A DNA stretch of 48,375 nucleotides from Marinilabiliales bacterium (GTDB lineage: Bacteria; Bacteroidota; Bacteroidia; Bacteroidales; DTU049). The DNA lies in assembly GCA_002869435.1 (NCBI GenBank), contig PKSX01000248.1, positions 1-48,375 of the forward strand, read 5' to 3'. A program made the translations under genes and the position numbers. Shown one piece after another: positions 16,698 through 25,421 of the stretch; the first letter of the stretch is position 1, and every line of letters starts with the position of its first letter. The notes under the pieces are model-generated. The model was given only the letters and a program-made list of their open reading frames with translations, did not search any database and was not told the DNA's origin.

Positions 16698-18029
16698 ATG
16701 AAAAATATTTACCCCTTAATTATTTTCATCATAGGCGTTTTTGTCACGTTCTCTGTTTTTGGCCAGCAAACTGCATTGGAAAAGAAAGTGAATAATGGCC
16801 ATAAGCCACTATTTGTTACAACTGCTTTTGTGTCCGATATTAAAACTATATCGCTAAGCAACCTTGAATCAAAATGGAATAAAGGCGAAGTATACTATGC
16901 TGCAAAGAATCAATCTCAGGTATGGCAATACTTTGGAAGCAAAAATGGCATTGCCATTCATAATCTCGATTCTTTTGCCCGTTACGGATACAATAAATTA
17001 TTGATCTGCGGACTGGAGAATCTACAGCCGCAGCTATTGGCTCTTTCGGTTGACAGTATTAATTATTTCGAGAATCCGGTTGATTATCCCGTTTATCTTA
17101 GTGGTTATGCTCAGGTTCCGGTTCCGGATGATTTTACGCGTATTACCATAACCGGTGTCACGGCCATCACCCGTGGCACGGGAAATGTTGCTGATGCCAA
17201 AGGACTCGATTTTCTGATTGCCGGTGTTAAAGATCAGTTTCAGTATACCGATATTCTGCACATAAGCAATGAAGTGAGTTTTACCAATGACTGCGATTAT
17301 CCGGCAAAAACCATGCTTTTCTGCACCAAAAAGGAACATTTTGACGTTCTGAATATGCTGGGAGTGGATATTGTTGAACTTACAGGTAATCATAACCGTG
17401 ATTATGGCGATGAGGCATTTGATGAAACCTATAACTGGTATTGGGAAAACGGGATGCAAACATTCGGCGGCGGACGGAATCCTGAAGAAGCGGCAAAACC
17501 TCTTGTACTAACGCTTAATGATGGCAGCACCATAGCTTTTGTGGGCTTCAATGAATTGTGCCCCTGTGGCGAGTGTTCCGATAAGCCTGGTGAGTCCGGA
17601 GCCAATCGCTGGAATAAAGAGCAGGCGAAAAGTACAATTGATTCACTTCGTAGGGCCGGGGTTGATTTTATTATCGTGTCCGTTCAGTTTGGAGAAGTGG
17701 ACAGCTACGAGCCAACACCATCTCAGAAAAAGATTACTCATTTTCTAGTTGACGCCGGAGCCGATCTGGTTTATGGCTCTCAGGCGCATCAGATCCAGCA
17801 ATTTGAATTTTATAAAGGAAAGCCAATAATGAATGGTCTGGGAAATTTTCTATTCGATCAGATACATCGGATCGGTGTTCGTCAGAGCTGTTTTGTGCAC
17901 CTTATTTTTTACAAGGGAAAGCTTATTCAAATGCGACCAGTGTTCACGCAAATGGGATTGGACCGTCAGTTGCGTCTTGCTACTCCTTCCGAAGAGGCGG
18001 AGATGCGGAAAGTAGTGGTTAATTATTAA
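16698..18029 (+). CDS. Secreted CapA/PgsA-like metallophosphatase family protein
   Basis: 443 residues with an N-terminal signal peptide (ending FSVFGQ). The C-terminal two-thirds follows the CapA (PGA_cap, poly-gamma-glutamate synthesis) order: SNEVSFTNDCD near residue 193, VELTGNHNRDYG near 225, FVGFNE near 275, then GADLVYGSQAHQIQ and MNGLGNFLFDQ. The usual HWGxE motif reads VQFGEVDSYEP, so one expected His is missing. The N-terminal GD metal motif is not obvious. No capsule or PGA genes are nearby. The fold assignment is good; the activity is uncertain. Confidence 0.8.
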   Translation: MKNIYPLIIFIIGVFVTFSVFGQQTALEKKVNNGHKPLFVTTAFVSDIKTISLSNLESKWNKGEVYYAAKNQSQVWQYFGSKNGIAIHNLDSFARYGYNKLLICGLENLQPQLLALSVDSINYFENPVDYPVYLSGYAQVPVPDDFTRITITGVTAITRGTGNVADAKGLDFLIAGVKDQFQYTDILHISNEVSFTNDCDYPAKTMLFCTKKEHFDVLNMLGVDIVELTGNHNRDYGDEAFDETYNWYWENGMQTFGGGRNPEEAAKPLVLTLNDGSTIAFVGFNELCPCGECSDKPGESGANRWNKEQAKSTIDSLRRAGVDFIIVSVQFGEVDSYEPTPSQKKITHFLVDAGADLVYGSQAHQIQQFEFYKGKPIMNGLGNFLFDQIHRIGVRQSCFVHLIFYKGKLIQMRPVFTQMGLDRQLRLATPSEEAEMRKVVVNY

Positions 18030-18048
18030 TTCTTTTTCGGGAATTTCT

Positions 18049-18095
18049 GTTTTTGGCACAGAATTCATGTGGCGCCCGAATTCTGTGCCAAAAAC
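18049..18095. repeat. Perfect 18-bp inverted repeat (intergenic hairpin)
   Basis: Arms at 18049-18066 and 18078-18095 (GTTTTTGGCACAGAATTC and its exact complement) enclose an 11-base loop. There is no T run after the 3' arm on either strand, so it is not a standard terminator. Related TGTTTTTGGC(A/G)CA sequences occur at 44395-44645. Confidence 0.85.
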
Positions 18096-18126
18096 TTGAA
18101 CAGGATTGCTGAATTTTGTATATTAG
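18096..18126 (+). promoter_or_regulatory. Promoter of the T9SS gene at 18164
   Basis: TTG at 18096-18098, 20 bases, TATATTAG at 18119-18126. The box and its flank (GAATTTTGTATATTAG) nearly repeat the promoter at 4068-4081. Confidence 0.5.
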
Positions 18127-18163
18127 CTGGTTGCATCTGAAATAAATCATTAAACCAACCCAT

Positions 18164-19735
18164 ATGAGAAAAATCTATCTTCTTTTTTTAGCGCTGCTTT
18201 TGTCAGGAAGCACTTTTGGTCAGTGGACCAAACAAAACACTAATTTTGCCACTAATGCACGTGGTATTCGTTACCTGTACCCGGTTGATACCAATGTGGT
18301 ATGGGCAACCGCATATGATGGTATAACGCCCACAAGTTATATCTGTGAATATACACGTACAGGTGATGGAGGTGCCAACTGGACCAGCGGTGTTATGACC
18401 GGCTATACTACCGGTTACGGAACCAGCATGATTTGTGGGATCGATGCCATGACTGCTTGGGTGCCTGTCTTCAATACCTCTTCCGGCGGTGGTGCCATAC
18501 TGAAAACTACCGACGGCGGTACCACATGGAATGCACAAACTACTGCTACATTTACTGCCCCAAACGGATTCCCAAATGTCGTACACTTCTGGAATGCCGA
18601 TACCGGATTCTGTATGGGTGATCCCAACGAAGGATATTTCGAGATTTATACTACTACCAATGGCGGTTCCAACTGGACACGTGTTGGCAGTACAAGCATG
18701 CCAACAAACATTAGCGGCGAGTATGGTGTTACCGGTTATTATTCAGTAGTCGGAAGCACGGTTTGGTTCAGTACCAATAAGTCAAATATTTTCAAATCAT
18801 CTGATTATGGTAATACATGGACACTAATTACTACTCCAATAACCGTTGATAATCAGTTTTTTGTGAAGTTTAGAACTATAAACGACGGTATTATAAGAGA
18901 GAATGTGAGTCCTTACTCAACATATGAAACTCACGATGGTGGGGCAACATGGACAATGCTCGGGTATTTCGGAAACTGGTATAATAATGATTTCTGTTAT
19001 GTGCCGGGGACTGCCGATACGTGGGTGAGTGTGGGTGCTGATGCCACTACACCTTTTATGGGAATTTCATACAGTGAAGACGGTGGCCATAACTGGACCG
19101 ATTTCGTAAGTATGGATACTACGCAGCATCTGGCCATAGCATTTGTAACAAACGAAAGAGGTTGGTCAGGTGCATTCCATAATTATACAGATGATGGAAT
19201 GTTTCGTTATGACGGGACGCTGTTTGCTCTGGATACTTGTGCATCATATGTAGCCTCATTCAATCAGTCTGCTGATACGGTAGATCTCGCATACAGCGGA
19301 CAAGTTGATTTTACTGATTTATCTTCTCCTGCCTCTGATACATGGTACTGGGATTTTGGTGATGGAAATAACAGTACATCTCAAAACCCATCGCACACCT
19401 ACACATCAGTGGGTACAATGCAGGTGGTTTTATATACTTCACATGGTGTTTGCCCGGATACTGCCTATAGTGAAGTGGAAGTCATAAACACTTCTGCCAT
19501 AAACGAATTGCAAAACCTTGTTTCTGTGTATCCGAATCCGGCTAAGGATCTGCTCAATATTGAAGGATTAACTGAAAACAGTACAGTTGAGATTTATTCT
19601 CTGGATGGTAAACTTGTTTTACAAAGAGAAATGATGAGTGGAACAATTAACATTTCAACTTTGACAGAAGGAACCTATGTATTACTGATTGCAAATGATT
19701 CGTTCATTTTAAGAGAGCGTCTTGTAATTGAATAA
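18164..19735 (+). CDS. T9SS-exported protein with BNR/YCF48-like propeller repeats and a PKD domain
   Basis: 523 residues. Signal peptide (ending STFGQ). Residues about 25-350 contain repeats of the sialidase/YCF48 kind, each with a DGGxxW or NGGSNW turn (KTTDGGTTWNAQ, TNGGSNWTRV, HDGGATWTML, EDGGHNWTDF), suggesting a beta-propeller. Residues about 365-440 form a PKD domain (WYWDFGDGNNSTSQNPSHTY). The end is a T9SS type A sorting domain (VSVYPNPAKDLLNIEG). It should be displayed on the cell surface or secreted. No catalytic residues are evident, so binding or adhesion is a guess. Confidence 0.88.
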   Translation: MRKIYLLFLALLLSGSTFGQWTKQNTNFATNARGIRYLYPVDTNVVWATAYDGITPTSYICEYTRTGDGGANWTSGVMTGYTTGYGTSMICGIDAMTAWVPVFNTSSGGGAILKTTDGGTTWNAQTTATFTAPNGFPNVVHFWNADTGFCMGDPNEGYFEIYTTTNGGSNWTRVGSTSMPTNISGEYGVTGYYSVVGSTVWFSTNKSNIFKSSDYGNTWTLITTPITVDNQFFVKFRTINDGIIRENVSPYSTYETHDGGATWTMLGYFGNWYNNDFCYVPGTADTWVSVGADATTPFMGISYSEDGGHNWTDFVSMDTTQHLAIAFVTNERGWSGAFHNYTDDGMFRYDGTLFALDTCASYVASFNQSADTVDLAYSGQVDFTDLSSPASDTWYWDFGDGNNSTSQNPSHTYTSVGTMQVVLYTSHGVCPDTAYSEVEVINTSAINELQNLVSVYPNPAKDLLNIEGLTENSTVEIYSLDGKLVLQREMMSGTINISTLTEGTYVLLIANDSFILRERLVIE

Positions 19736-19755
19736 ATGATATTATTGTAATGTTG

Positions 19756-19790
19756 AACGGGAAGTTTTCTGTGGATTTCTTCCCGTTTTT
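19756..19790 (+). terminator. Rho-independent terminator
   Basis: The stem AACGGGAAG/CTTCCCGTT with a 14-base loop runs into a T run (TTTTTATTTT). It follows the T9SS gene by 20 bases. Confidence 0.8.
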
Positions 19791-19794
19791 ATTT

Positions 19795-19802
19795 TATATT
19801 TG
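19795..19802 (+). promoter_or_regulatory. -7 box for the gene at 19823
   Basis: TATATTTG (TAnnTTTG) lies 20 bases before the ATG, immediately after the preceding terminator. No clear -33 box is present. Confidence 0.4.
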
Positions 19803-19822
19803 TTGGTCTCAATAAAAGTTTT

Positions 19823-22090
19823 ATGATGAAAAATATATTATTTATCGCATTCTTTCTGCTTTCCGTTTCAGCTTTTTCTCAGGTCGAAACCCTTGAGCGT
19901 ATTGGTCAAACCCGAATGTCTGCGTCTTCATGTGTGGAATGGGACAGTCTGAATAATCGCATAATAGTTGGCGCTGGTGCTATTGTAAAAATTTACGATG
20001 CCACCAATATAAATGACATCTTTTTGGTTTCGCAAAGACCTTTAAAGGGTTATATCAACGAAATGGCTCTTTATGGCGATACCCTTTTTGTTGCAGCTAC
20101 TCACGATGGAGTGTATGCTCTCGACTATATGTCGGATGAACTTGATGTTCTCGATTGGTATGATATGCACGATGAAGGTGTAAAGGGTGCATACGATATG
20201 TATGCTTATGATGATACTGTTTATATTGCCGATAATATTCAGGTCAGAATTCTGACTTATCATAACGGATCGTTTACTTATCAAACTACCTTTGGACCGC
20301 TAAATTCTATCGCCGTTGCCCGAAGGAATAATATCATTGCAGTTGGAAACAGAGGCTTATTTGGAGGAACTATTTCTTTATATGATGCCCAGAACTTAAC
20401 GACTCCTTTAGCCACCTGGCAAAATGCTAAAATATGGTACCTTATGGATGTGGATTTTGCAGATCTAAATGATAGTATTATTTATGTTTGCGGAGGGCCT
20501 GAAAATATTCTAAATGTAAGTTCTGTTTTTTATGCCCTTTACTATGATGGCGCAAATCTCAATATGGTCGATTCATTATATATTGGTGGCGGACTCCCCG
20601 GTTATGCTCAGGTCAATATCATGAATATGACCTCCAAAAATGATACGCTTTTTCTTGCAACTACAGCTGCCAATAATTTTCCAACTTCCATTTATACGAT
20701 AATGCCAATACTCGATGCAACCGGGCTTCCCAATGATACTATGTTAGACCTCGGATTCATCAATGCCGGCCTTTGGCATTTCGATGCTGCTGTGATGCAC
20801 GGAACCGATTATATGGCCATTGCCTCAGAGTGGCTGGGAACAATGATAACTGATATAAGCCAACTCAACCCGCTGGATACACTTAGTTTTCATACTACGG
20901 GGGGCTGGACCAATAACTGTTTTGCCATTGGTGATACACTATATGCAAGTCAGGAAGGTGACGGAATGTATGTATATAGCATTGATAGTTTGATGACAAC
21001 CAACTCATTTATGAATGATGCTATTCTTGCTCACTGGGAAAATGGTGGTTTTAACAGTGCGGCTCTTTACCTAAATGATTCATTACTCTTAATGAGTACG
21101 GGTGACATATGGAATGTTCGACCTTGGAAACAGGGCGGAAATGCATATCTGGATCGTGAAACCAATATGAGTTATGTGGAGATGGAACTGGTGGAAACCA
21201 ATCTTGGTGATCGCATTATTGGCACATGGTCCACCATCGACAGTAATTTTATAGATATGTATGACCCGTATACTGCCACCAGTTTTATAACAGATGTTAT
21301 TTGCAGAGACACCTCCAATAATAGCTTATGGGCTTTGGAATCAGCTGGAGATACCATCTATTATGGAAAAGAAATTGATTCAGTAATGTATCTTGTCGCT
21401 ATGAAAGTGGAAAATGATCAATTTACCTTAATTGATACTATTCATTTTGGCGAGCAGATCCATGCCATTGATATTGAAGGAAGTAGAATTGCAGTAGGTA
21501 CGCAGCAGTCTGTGTATGAATTGGGCTGGAACGGAAATGAAATGCAGGTGAATAATAGTTTCTTCGATGTTAATTTTGTTGTACGCGATATCGATTTGAA
21601 GAACGGTTACTATTATATAGCCGACAAGTTTTATGGTGCACAGGTAGTCGATATGTCGGCAGGTGCTGTAGCTGCAAAGTATATTGGTAGCGAGGGATGG
21701 CTGAATTTATTTGGCAGTACATCTGTTTTTGTGCGCGACGATGGGTTAATCTTACTCAGTGATTACCACGCAGGAACTTTTATTGTTGAAAAATTTGATT
21801 CTACGCTGATACCTCAGGGAATAGAAAGACCTGATAATCCGGAAAAAGGTGTTTTCGTATACCCAAGTCCTGCCGATCAGTTTATTACGGTTTTACCGGA
21901 TGCAAAATTTCATGGAAACATGGTCTTCAGTGTTTTTGATCTAACAGGACGTCTGATAACACGGTTCAAAAAATCGGATTGTGAGGCGTTTAATATCAAT
22001 ACCAGTCTATATCAAGACGGAACTTATGTATATTCGCTTCGTGCTCCTGATGGAAACAGGTACACGGGTAAATTTGTAGTGAAACATTAA
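19823..22090 (+). CDS. Large T9SS-exported beta-propeller protein (LVIVD-like repeats)
   Basis: 755 residues with a signal peptide (ending SAFSQ). The body is a long series of short beta repeats of the LVIVD/quinoprotein-like type (VKIYDATNINDIFLVSQ, ISLYDAQNLTTPLATWQ, GTMITDISQLNPLDTLSF, AQVVDMSAG), probably one or two propellers. The C-terminal 80 residues are a T9SS sorting domain (VFVYPSPADQFITVLP). A surface or secreted location is expected. No enzymatic motif was found. The next gene starts within 30 bases and may be co-transcribed. ATG ATG at 19823/19826 leaves a one-residue start ambiguity. Confidence 0.85.
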   Translation: MMKNILFIAFFLLSVSAFSQVETLERIGQTRMSASSCVEWDSLNNRIIVGAGAIVKIYDATNINDIFLVSQRPLKGYINEMALYGDTLFVAATHDGVYALDYMSDELDVLDWYDMHDEGVKGAYDMYAYDDTVYIADNIQVRILTYHNGSFTYQTTFGPLNSIAVARRNNIIAVGNRGLFGGTISLYDAQNLTTPLATWQNAKIWYLMDVDFADLNDSIIYVCGGPENILNVSSVFYALYYDGANLNMVDSLYIGGGLPGYAQVNIMNMTSKNDTLFLATTAANNFPTSIYTIMPILDATGLPNDTMLDLGFINAGLWHFDAAVMHGTDYMAIASEWLGTMITDISQLNPLDTLSFHTTGGWTNNCFAIGDTLYASQEGDGMYVYSIDSLMTTNSFMNDAILAHWENGGFNSAALYLNDSLLLMSTGDIWNVRPWKQGGNAYLDRETNMSYVEMELVETNLGDRIIGTWSTIDSNFIDMYDPYTATSFITDVICRDTSNNSLWALESAGDTIYYGKEIDSVMYLVAMKVENDQFTLIDTIHFGEQIHAIDIEGSRIAVGTQQSVYELGWNGNEMQVNNSFFDVNFVVRDIDLKNGYYYIADKFYGAQVVDMSAGAVAAKYIGSEGWLNLFGSTSVFVRDDGLILLSDYHAGTFIVEKFDSTLIPQGIERPDNPEKGVFVYPSPADQFITVLPDAKFHGNMVFSVFDLTGRLITRFKKSDCEAFNINTSLYQDGTYVYSLRAPDGNRYTGKFVVKH

Positions 22091-22116
22091 TCTTGATAAA
22101 TAGATTATTGAGTATT

Positions 22117-23316
22117 ATGCGACCATTATTATTTTTTGCAATACTTCTTATTGTAAGTGCATCACAATCGCAAAATGTAGATTTCAAATCATTTAAGACT
22201 CAGTTTCCTCAGGAAACTTTGCCATTCATGCATGAATTTGATCCCAGTTATTATGATCAGTCTGATTGTCTTTCATTGGAATATAGTTGCTGGTTCTTCA
22301 ATAACAGATATGAGGAAAGAAAAATAATACCAATAGCCGGTTTTTCTGTTTATGAAGATCTATGGTTGAATTGCTTTTTATTGGGAAATGATACTGAGCT
22401 GGAATCGATATATTTTTGTGTTTATGATAATAGCGAAAATCTTCGTGATTCGATATCTTATGGCGTTTATTTTAGTGGAGCTATGATATTTACTGTTATT
22501 AGAATAGATGAGTTTTATAATGTGCTTGTAAATTTATCATCTATGGAAAGGATGTATTTCTGGCAGGAATCACAGAATCATTGTGCTTCATTGTTGACTG
22601 CATGTGGTGAAAGAAAAGAATCATCGGATAAAAGAATGAAGATTCTTCAAAATGGGACTATCTTCAAAGATGTTTTACCTTTAAGTCTTATCGAGGATTA
22701 TCTCTTTGCAATGAGTATAGGAAACTTTGAAGAAGCCTATTCCATGCAAAAAGTTCCGGCATGGGGAACGTTTGAGCAGTTTTCTTCTACATCTGCTTTC
22801 GGTGGAATTTGTAACGTAGATATTGACTCTGTAAAGCTGGTTTATGAAGATGACAATACAGCTCAGGTTATTTGTCATGCGCTATATACTGATACTGTGA
22901 ATTGGGGGGCTGAGATTACTCAAACCTTTTATTTGAGAATGGATTCTTCATCGTGTTATATTGAAAAAATGACTGTTGGATCTAATTCTTTTGAGCGAAA
23001 GATGAGGTATTCAAACTCTAATTTTATTTACTCACAGTTTGATATGTCTGAAATAGATGAAGATGGCTTTAATTTTTCATTGCAGAATGTTTCTATTGAT
23101 AAAGATATCAGGAATAAAATGAATAAATCAGGTGAAATATCCGGGTACGCAAAATTCATTAGCACAGATCATGCTATATATGAAGAAAATTGCACCCTGC
23201 ATTTCTATTTTAAAGGCAGAAGCAAAGTAGAAATCAAAGAAATGAATTGCTCTGATTTCAGGCACAAGGATCTGAATTTCAGTGGAACGTATGTTTATAG
23301 GAATCTGAGTTTCTAA
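22117..23316 (+). CDS. Secreted protein of unknown function
   Basis: About 399 residues, beginning MRPLLFFAILLIVSASQSQ, a plausible Sec signal peptide. No T9SS tail or lipobox is seen. Residues about 195-300 have a pattern like NTF2/DUF4440-type domains (LIEDYLFAMSIGNFEEAYSM, then a strand-rich part with AQVICHALYTD), which is suggestive only. It is Cys-rich for a secreted protein (more than ten Cys). An in-frame TTG at 22093 would add eight residues; the ATG at 22117 fits the signal peptide better. Its last four bases overlap the convergent radical SAM gene. Confidence 0.7.
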   Translation: MRPLLFFAILLIVSASQSQNVDFKSFKTQFPQETLPFMHEFDPSYYDQSDCLSLEYSCWFFNNRYEERKIIPIAGFSVYEDLWLNCFLLGNDTELESIYFCVYDNSENLRDSISYGVYFSGAMIFTVIRIDEFYNVLVNLSSMERMYFWQESQNHCASLLTACGERKESSDKRMKILQNGTIFKDVLPLSLIEDYLFAMSIGNFEEAYSMQKVPAWGTFEQFSSTSAFGGICNVDIDSVKLVYEDDNTAQVICHALYTDTVNWGAEITQTFYLRMDSSSCYIEKMTVGSNSFERKMRYSNSNFIYSQFDMSEIDEDGFNFSLQNVSIDKDIRNKMNKSGEISGYAKFISTDHAIYEENCTLHFYFKGRSKVEIKEMNCSDFRHKDLNFSGTYVYRNLSF

Positions 23317-24347
23317 AAAGGTTTCTCAATATTCAGCATTTTCAATACCGGATCTTCACCTTTAATGGTCATGCCCATTTGTTCGGCAGCAGCACGGCAT
23401 CCGGCAAAGCATAGGTCGTAATGTTCGCAGCCATCACAGAACTCGGGTGTGGAGTCGCCCCAGCTTTTTACATAATCAGATTCGAAAATCTCTTCAAAAC
23501 TTTGCTTGAAAATATTGCCTGCGTCAACAGGACTGTGGTTGCAAAGTCGCAGATTTCCTTTATGATCAATGGTTAAAGGTTTGGTTTTCGGATCTGCACC
23601 GCAATGCCCGAATCCGATATATGGAAATTCTTTAGGATTTAGTACACAGACAGGAGAACACACATTGGATGTGAGCTTGATTTTATGATCTCTAATGGTG
23701 TCATTGGCAATTTTAAATGCACCTTTAAGTTCATCGAGCGTAGGCATAAGGTCTTTTGCATATTCAATTCCGGCACCACCAATATTAAAACGATTCAGCA
23801 TAATGGAAGCTACATTCATTTCTTTCAGGCGAAGCAAAGTCTCCTGCAGAGTGGGAATATTTTGTTTTCCCAGAACTATTACTGCCACAACACGGCCGCC
23901 CATATCTCGAACCATCTCAATGGTTTGTTTCGACTTTTCGTGCGCCCCTTTTACGCCTGCCAGATAATCATGTATTTCCGGAACTATACTGTGAAACGGG
24001 AATTCATATAAACCAACACCAAGCTTCTGCATCATCTTAAAATCTTCTTCCGTACCGGCATTTCCATTACTGATAAGGGTAACTGTACTTCCTTTTAGCC
24101 TCACCATCAAAACAAGCTCTGCCAAACGATCAAAAAGCATTTGTTCGCCGCCGGTAAATGTAAAATGGTCAACCGAGGCTCTTTTGTATATCTGCTTTAT
24201 GGCTTTACGTGCTGCTTTATATGTAACCTGTTCAGGCGGATTTGCACCCGGCATTTTCCAGATATTATAGCAATACTTACAACGAAGATTGCATGCAGTA
24301 TTTACTTCAAAGCTGATATGGGATAAGTGTGTCTTGTCTTTTTTCAT
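23313..24347 (-). CDS. Radical SAM/SPASM enzyme paired with the Cys-Tyr lipoprotein array
   Basis: 344 residues. The radical SAM [4Fe-4S] motif is CNLRCKYC (Cys19/23/26), with FTFTGGEQ at 62-69 and LISNGN at 91-96. The C-terminal SPASM set is complete: Cys249, then GNLRLC (Gly264-Cys269), then CDGCEHYDLCFAGC (Cys304/307/313/317), fitting C-x14-G-x4-C and CxxC-x5-C-x3-C. Enzymes of this class usually modify ribosomal peptides or proteins. The start overlaps the stop of the last small lipoprotein gene (24344-24347, ATGA), making it the tenth gene of one operon. From memory, TIGRFAMs describe an rSAM/lipoprotein pairing in Bacteroidota (TIGR04133/TIGR04134) that may be related. The likely substrates are the nine upstream products; the chemistry is unknown. 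Confidence 0.9.
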   Translation of the reverse strand: MKKDKTHLSHISFEVNTACNLRCKYCYNIWKMPGANPPEQVTYKAARKAIKQIYKRASVDHFTFTGGEQMLFDRLAELVLMVRLKGSTVTLISNGNAGTEEDFKMMQKLGVGLYEFPFHSIVPEIHDYLAGVKGAHEKSKQTIEMVRDMGGRVVAVIVLGKQNIPTLQETLLRLKEMNVASIMLNRFNIGGAGIEYAKDLMPTLDELKGAFKIANDTIRDHKIKLTSNVCSPVCVLNPKEFPYIGFGHCGADPKTKPLTIDHKGNLRLCNHSPVDAGNIFKQSFEEIFESDYVKSWGDSTPEFCDGCEHYDLCFAGCRAAAEQMGMTIKGEDPVLKMLNIEKPF

Positions 24348-24571
24348 TGCTGTGTTCTTGCAGTATCGTTTAGTATGATTTCAGCGTTTTCTTTCTGTGG
24401 CCTGTCGTTTGTGGATGTACTGTCAACCGGTTCAACAGGATCATAACACATAGTTGTTGTAGTGCAGCTTTCAACTCCGCCTAATAATCCTATTCCGGCA
24501 ATTAAATAGAGCCATTTCCATCCAAAAAATGCAGCGAGTTTATTCAAAATTAATAAAACGGTCTTTTTCAT
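24344..24571 (-). CDS. Cys-Tyr lipoprotein-like peptide 9 (W group), one CY unit
   Basis: 75 residues from the second ATG at 24571. The N-terminus carries the group signature GWKWLY at 17-22, then AGIGLL and a lipobox-like end GGVESC with Cys36. One CY unit follows (TTTTMCYDPVEP, Cys42), then an acidic, Ser/Thr/Asn-rich tail. The start is chosen because it puts the lipobox Cys at residue 36 exactly as in the three neighbouring paralogues; an ATG one codon upstream (24574) is possible. Last peptide gene before the radical SAM gene, which it overlaps by four bases. Confidence 0.8.
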   Translation of the reverse strand: MKKTVLLILNKLAAFFGWKWLYLIAGIGLLGGVESCTTTTMCYDPVEPVDSTSTNDRPQKENAEIILNDTARTQQ

Positions 24572-24819
24572 CATTCTGTTTTACTACTGTCAACCGGTGT
24601 TTCATATACCTCGTTTGTATCTATAGGAGCAGGCATATCGTAACAACTGGGTTGAATTATTGAATCGTTTTCCGGGAAAGAAGGTTTATAACAATGCTTA
24701 ACAATAGGTTTACATGACTGAGTACTACTGATAAGTCCGATTCCGGCAATAAAAAACAGCCATTTCCATCTTAGCAGAGTACCAATGCTATGTAGTGCTT
24801 TAAGAATCAGCTTTTTCAC
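24571..24819 (-). CDS. Cys-Tyr lipoprotein-like peptide 8 (W group), two CY units
   Basis: 82 residues from a GTG start at 24819. N-terminal helix with RWKWLF at 17-22, AGIGLI, then STQSC with Cys36. Two CY units are separated by 16 residues: KHCYKPS and PSCYDMPAP. The tail is acidic. A TTG at 24825 in the same frame is the alternative start; GTG is preferred because it gives Cys36, as in its paralogues. The second unit is almost identical to that of peptide 6 (PRCYDMPAP). The stop overlaps the next start by one base. Confidence 0.8.
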   Translation of the reverse strand: MKKLILKALHSIGTLLRWKWLFFIAGIGLISSTQSCKPIVKHCYKPSFPENDSIIQPSCYDMPAPIDTNEVYETPVDSSKTE

Positions 24820-24834
24820 GATCAAATGTTTTCG

Positions 24835-25179
24835 TTATTCATTTTCTTCATTGTTATTTTCAGGCTCAGAAATAGTGTCGGGGATAATAACAGCTACATA
24901 ACAAGTACGTGTTTCAGGTATTTTATTAATTCCATCTTCGTTGTTTGATGAATCCGGGATAATTTTCACTTCATTCGAATCAGGAGATTCAACATAATCA
25001 TAGCATTTTGTCTGTTCAATTTCATCATCAACACGTACCGGGCTGTAGCATTTTTTTACCGGTTGTTTTTTACATGACTGAATACTACTGAGAAGCCCAA
25101 TCCCTGCAAAAAAATATAGCCATTTCCAGCCAACAAAGCTGGCAATCTTATTGAGTACTATGAGAAGGAATCTCTTCAT
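24835..25179 (-). CDS. Cys-Tyr lipoprotein-like peptide 7 (W group), three CY units
   Basis: 114 residues. Start MKRFLLIVLN, GWKWLY at 17-22, AGIGLLSSIQSC with Cys36. Three CY units follow: KKCYSPV, TKCYDYVESPD and RTCYVAVIIPD, separated by acidic linkers rich in Asp, Glu, Ser and Asn. The frame is open to 25242, but starting there would overlap the upstream gene by over 50 bases and break the Cys36 register. The chosen ATG follows the upstream stop by seven bases with AAGAGA as a possible ribosome site. Confidence 0.82.
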   Translation of the reverse strand: MKRFLLIVLNKIASFVGWKWLYFFAGIGLLSSIQSCKKQPVKKCYSPVRVDDEIEQTKCYDYVESPDSNEVKIIPDSSNNEDGINKIPETRTCYVAVIIPDTISEPENNNEENE

Positions 25180-25186
25180 ATATCTC

Positions 25187-25420
25187 TTATTCGTTGTCGT
25201 CGTGTATTTCATGTACCGTATCCTGTGGTGCAGGCATATCATAGCATCTGGGTTGAACTATGGTGTCATTATCCGGAACTACAGGGCTATAACATTTCTT
25301 AATGGCGGGTTTACAGGATTGAATGCTACTGAGCAGACCGATACCGGCCAAAAAATACAGCCATCTCCAACCGGAAAAAGTCGCAAATCTGCTTAATATT
25401 TTTAGAAAAAATCTCTTCAT
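25187..25420 (-). CDS. Cys-Tyr lipoprotein-like peptide 6 (W group), two CY units
   Basis: 77 residues. Start MKRFFLKILS, GWRWLY at 17-22, AGIGLLSSIQSC with Cys36, then KPAIKKCYSPV and, 16 residues later, PRCYDMPAP, and a short acidic tail. N-terminal 36 residues are very close to peptide 7, pointing to recent tandem duplication. The chosen ATG lies one base after the upstream stop codon; the frame is open to 25477 but that would overlap the upstream gene heavily. Confidence 0.82.
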   Translation of the reverse strand: MKRFFLKILSRFATFSGWRWLYFLAGIGLLSSIQSCKPAIKKCYSPVVPDNDTIVQPRCYDMPAPQDTVHEIHDDNE

Positions 25421-25421
25421 A

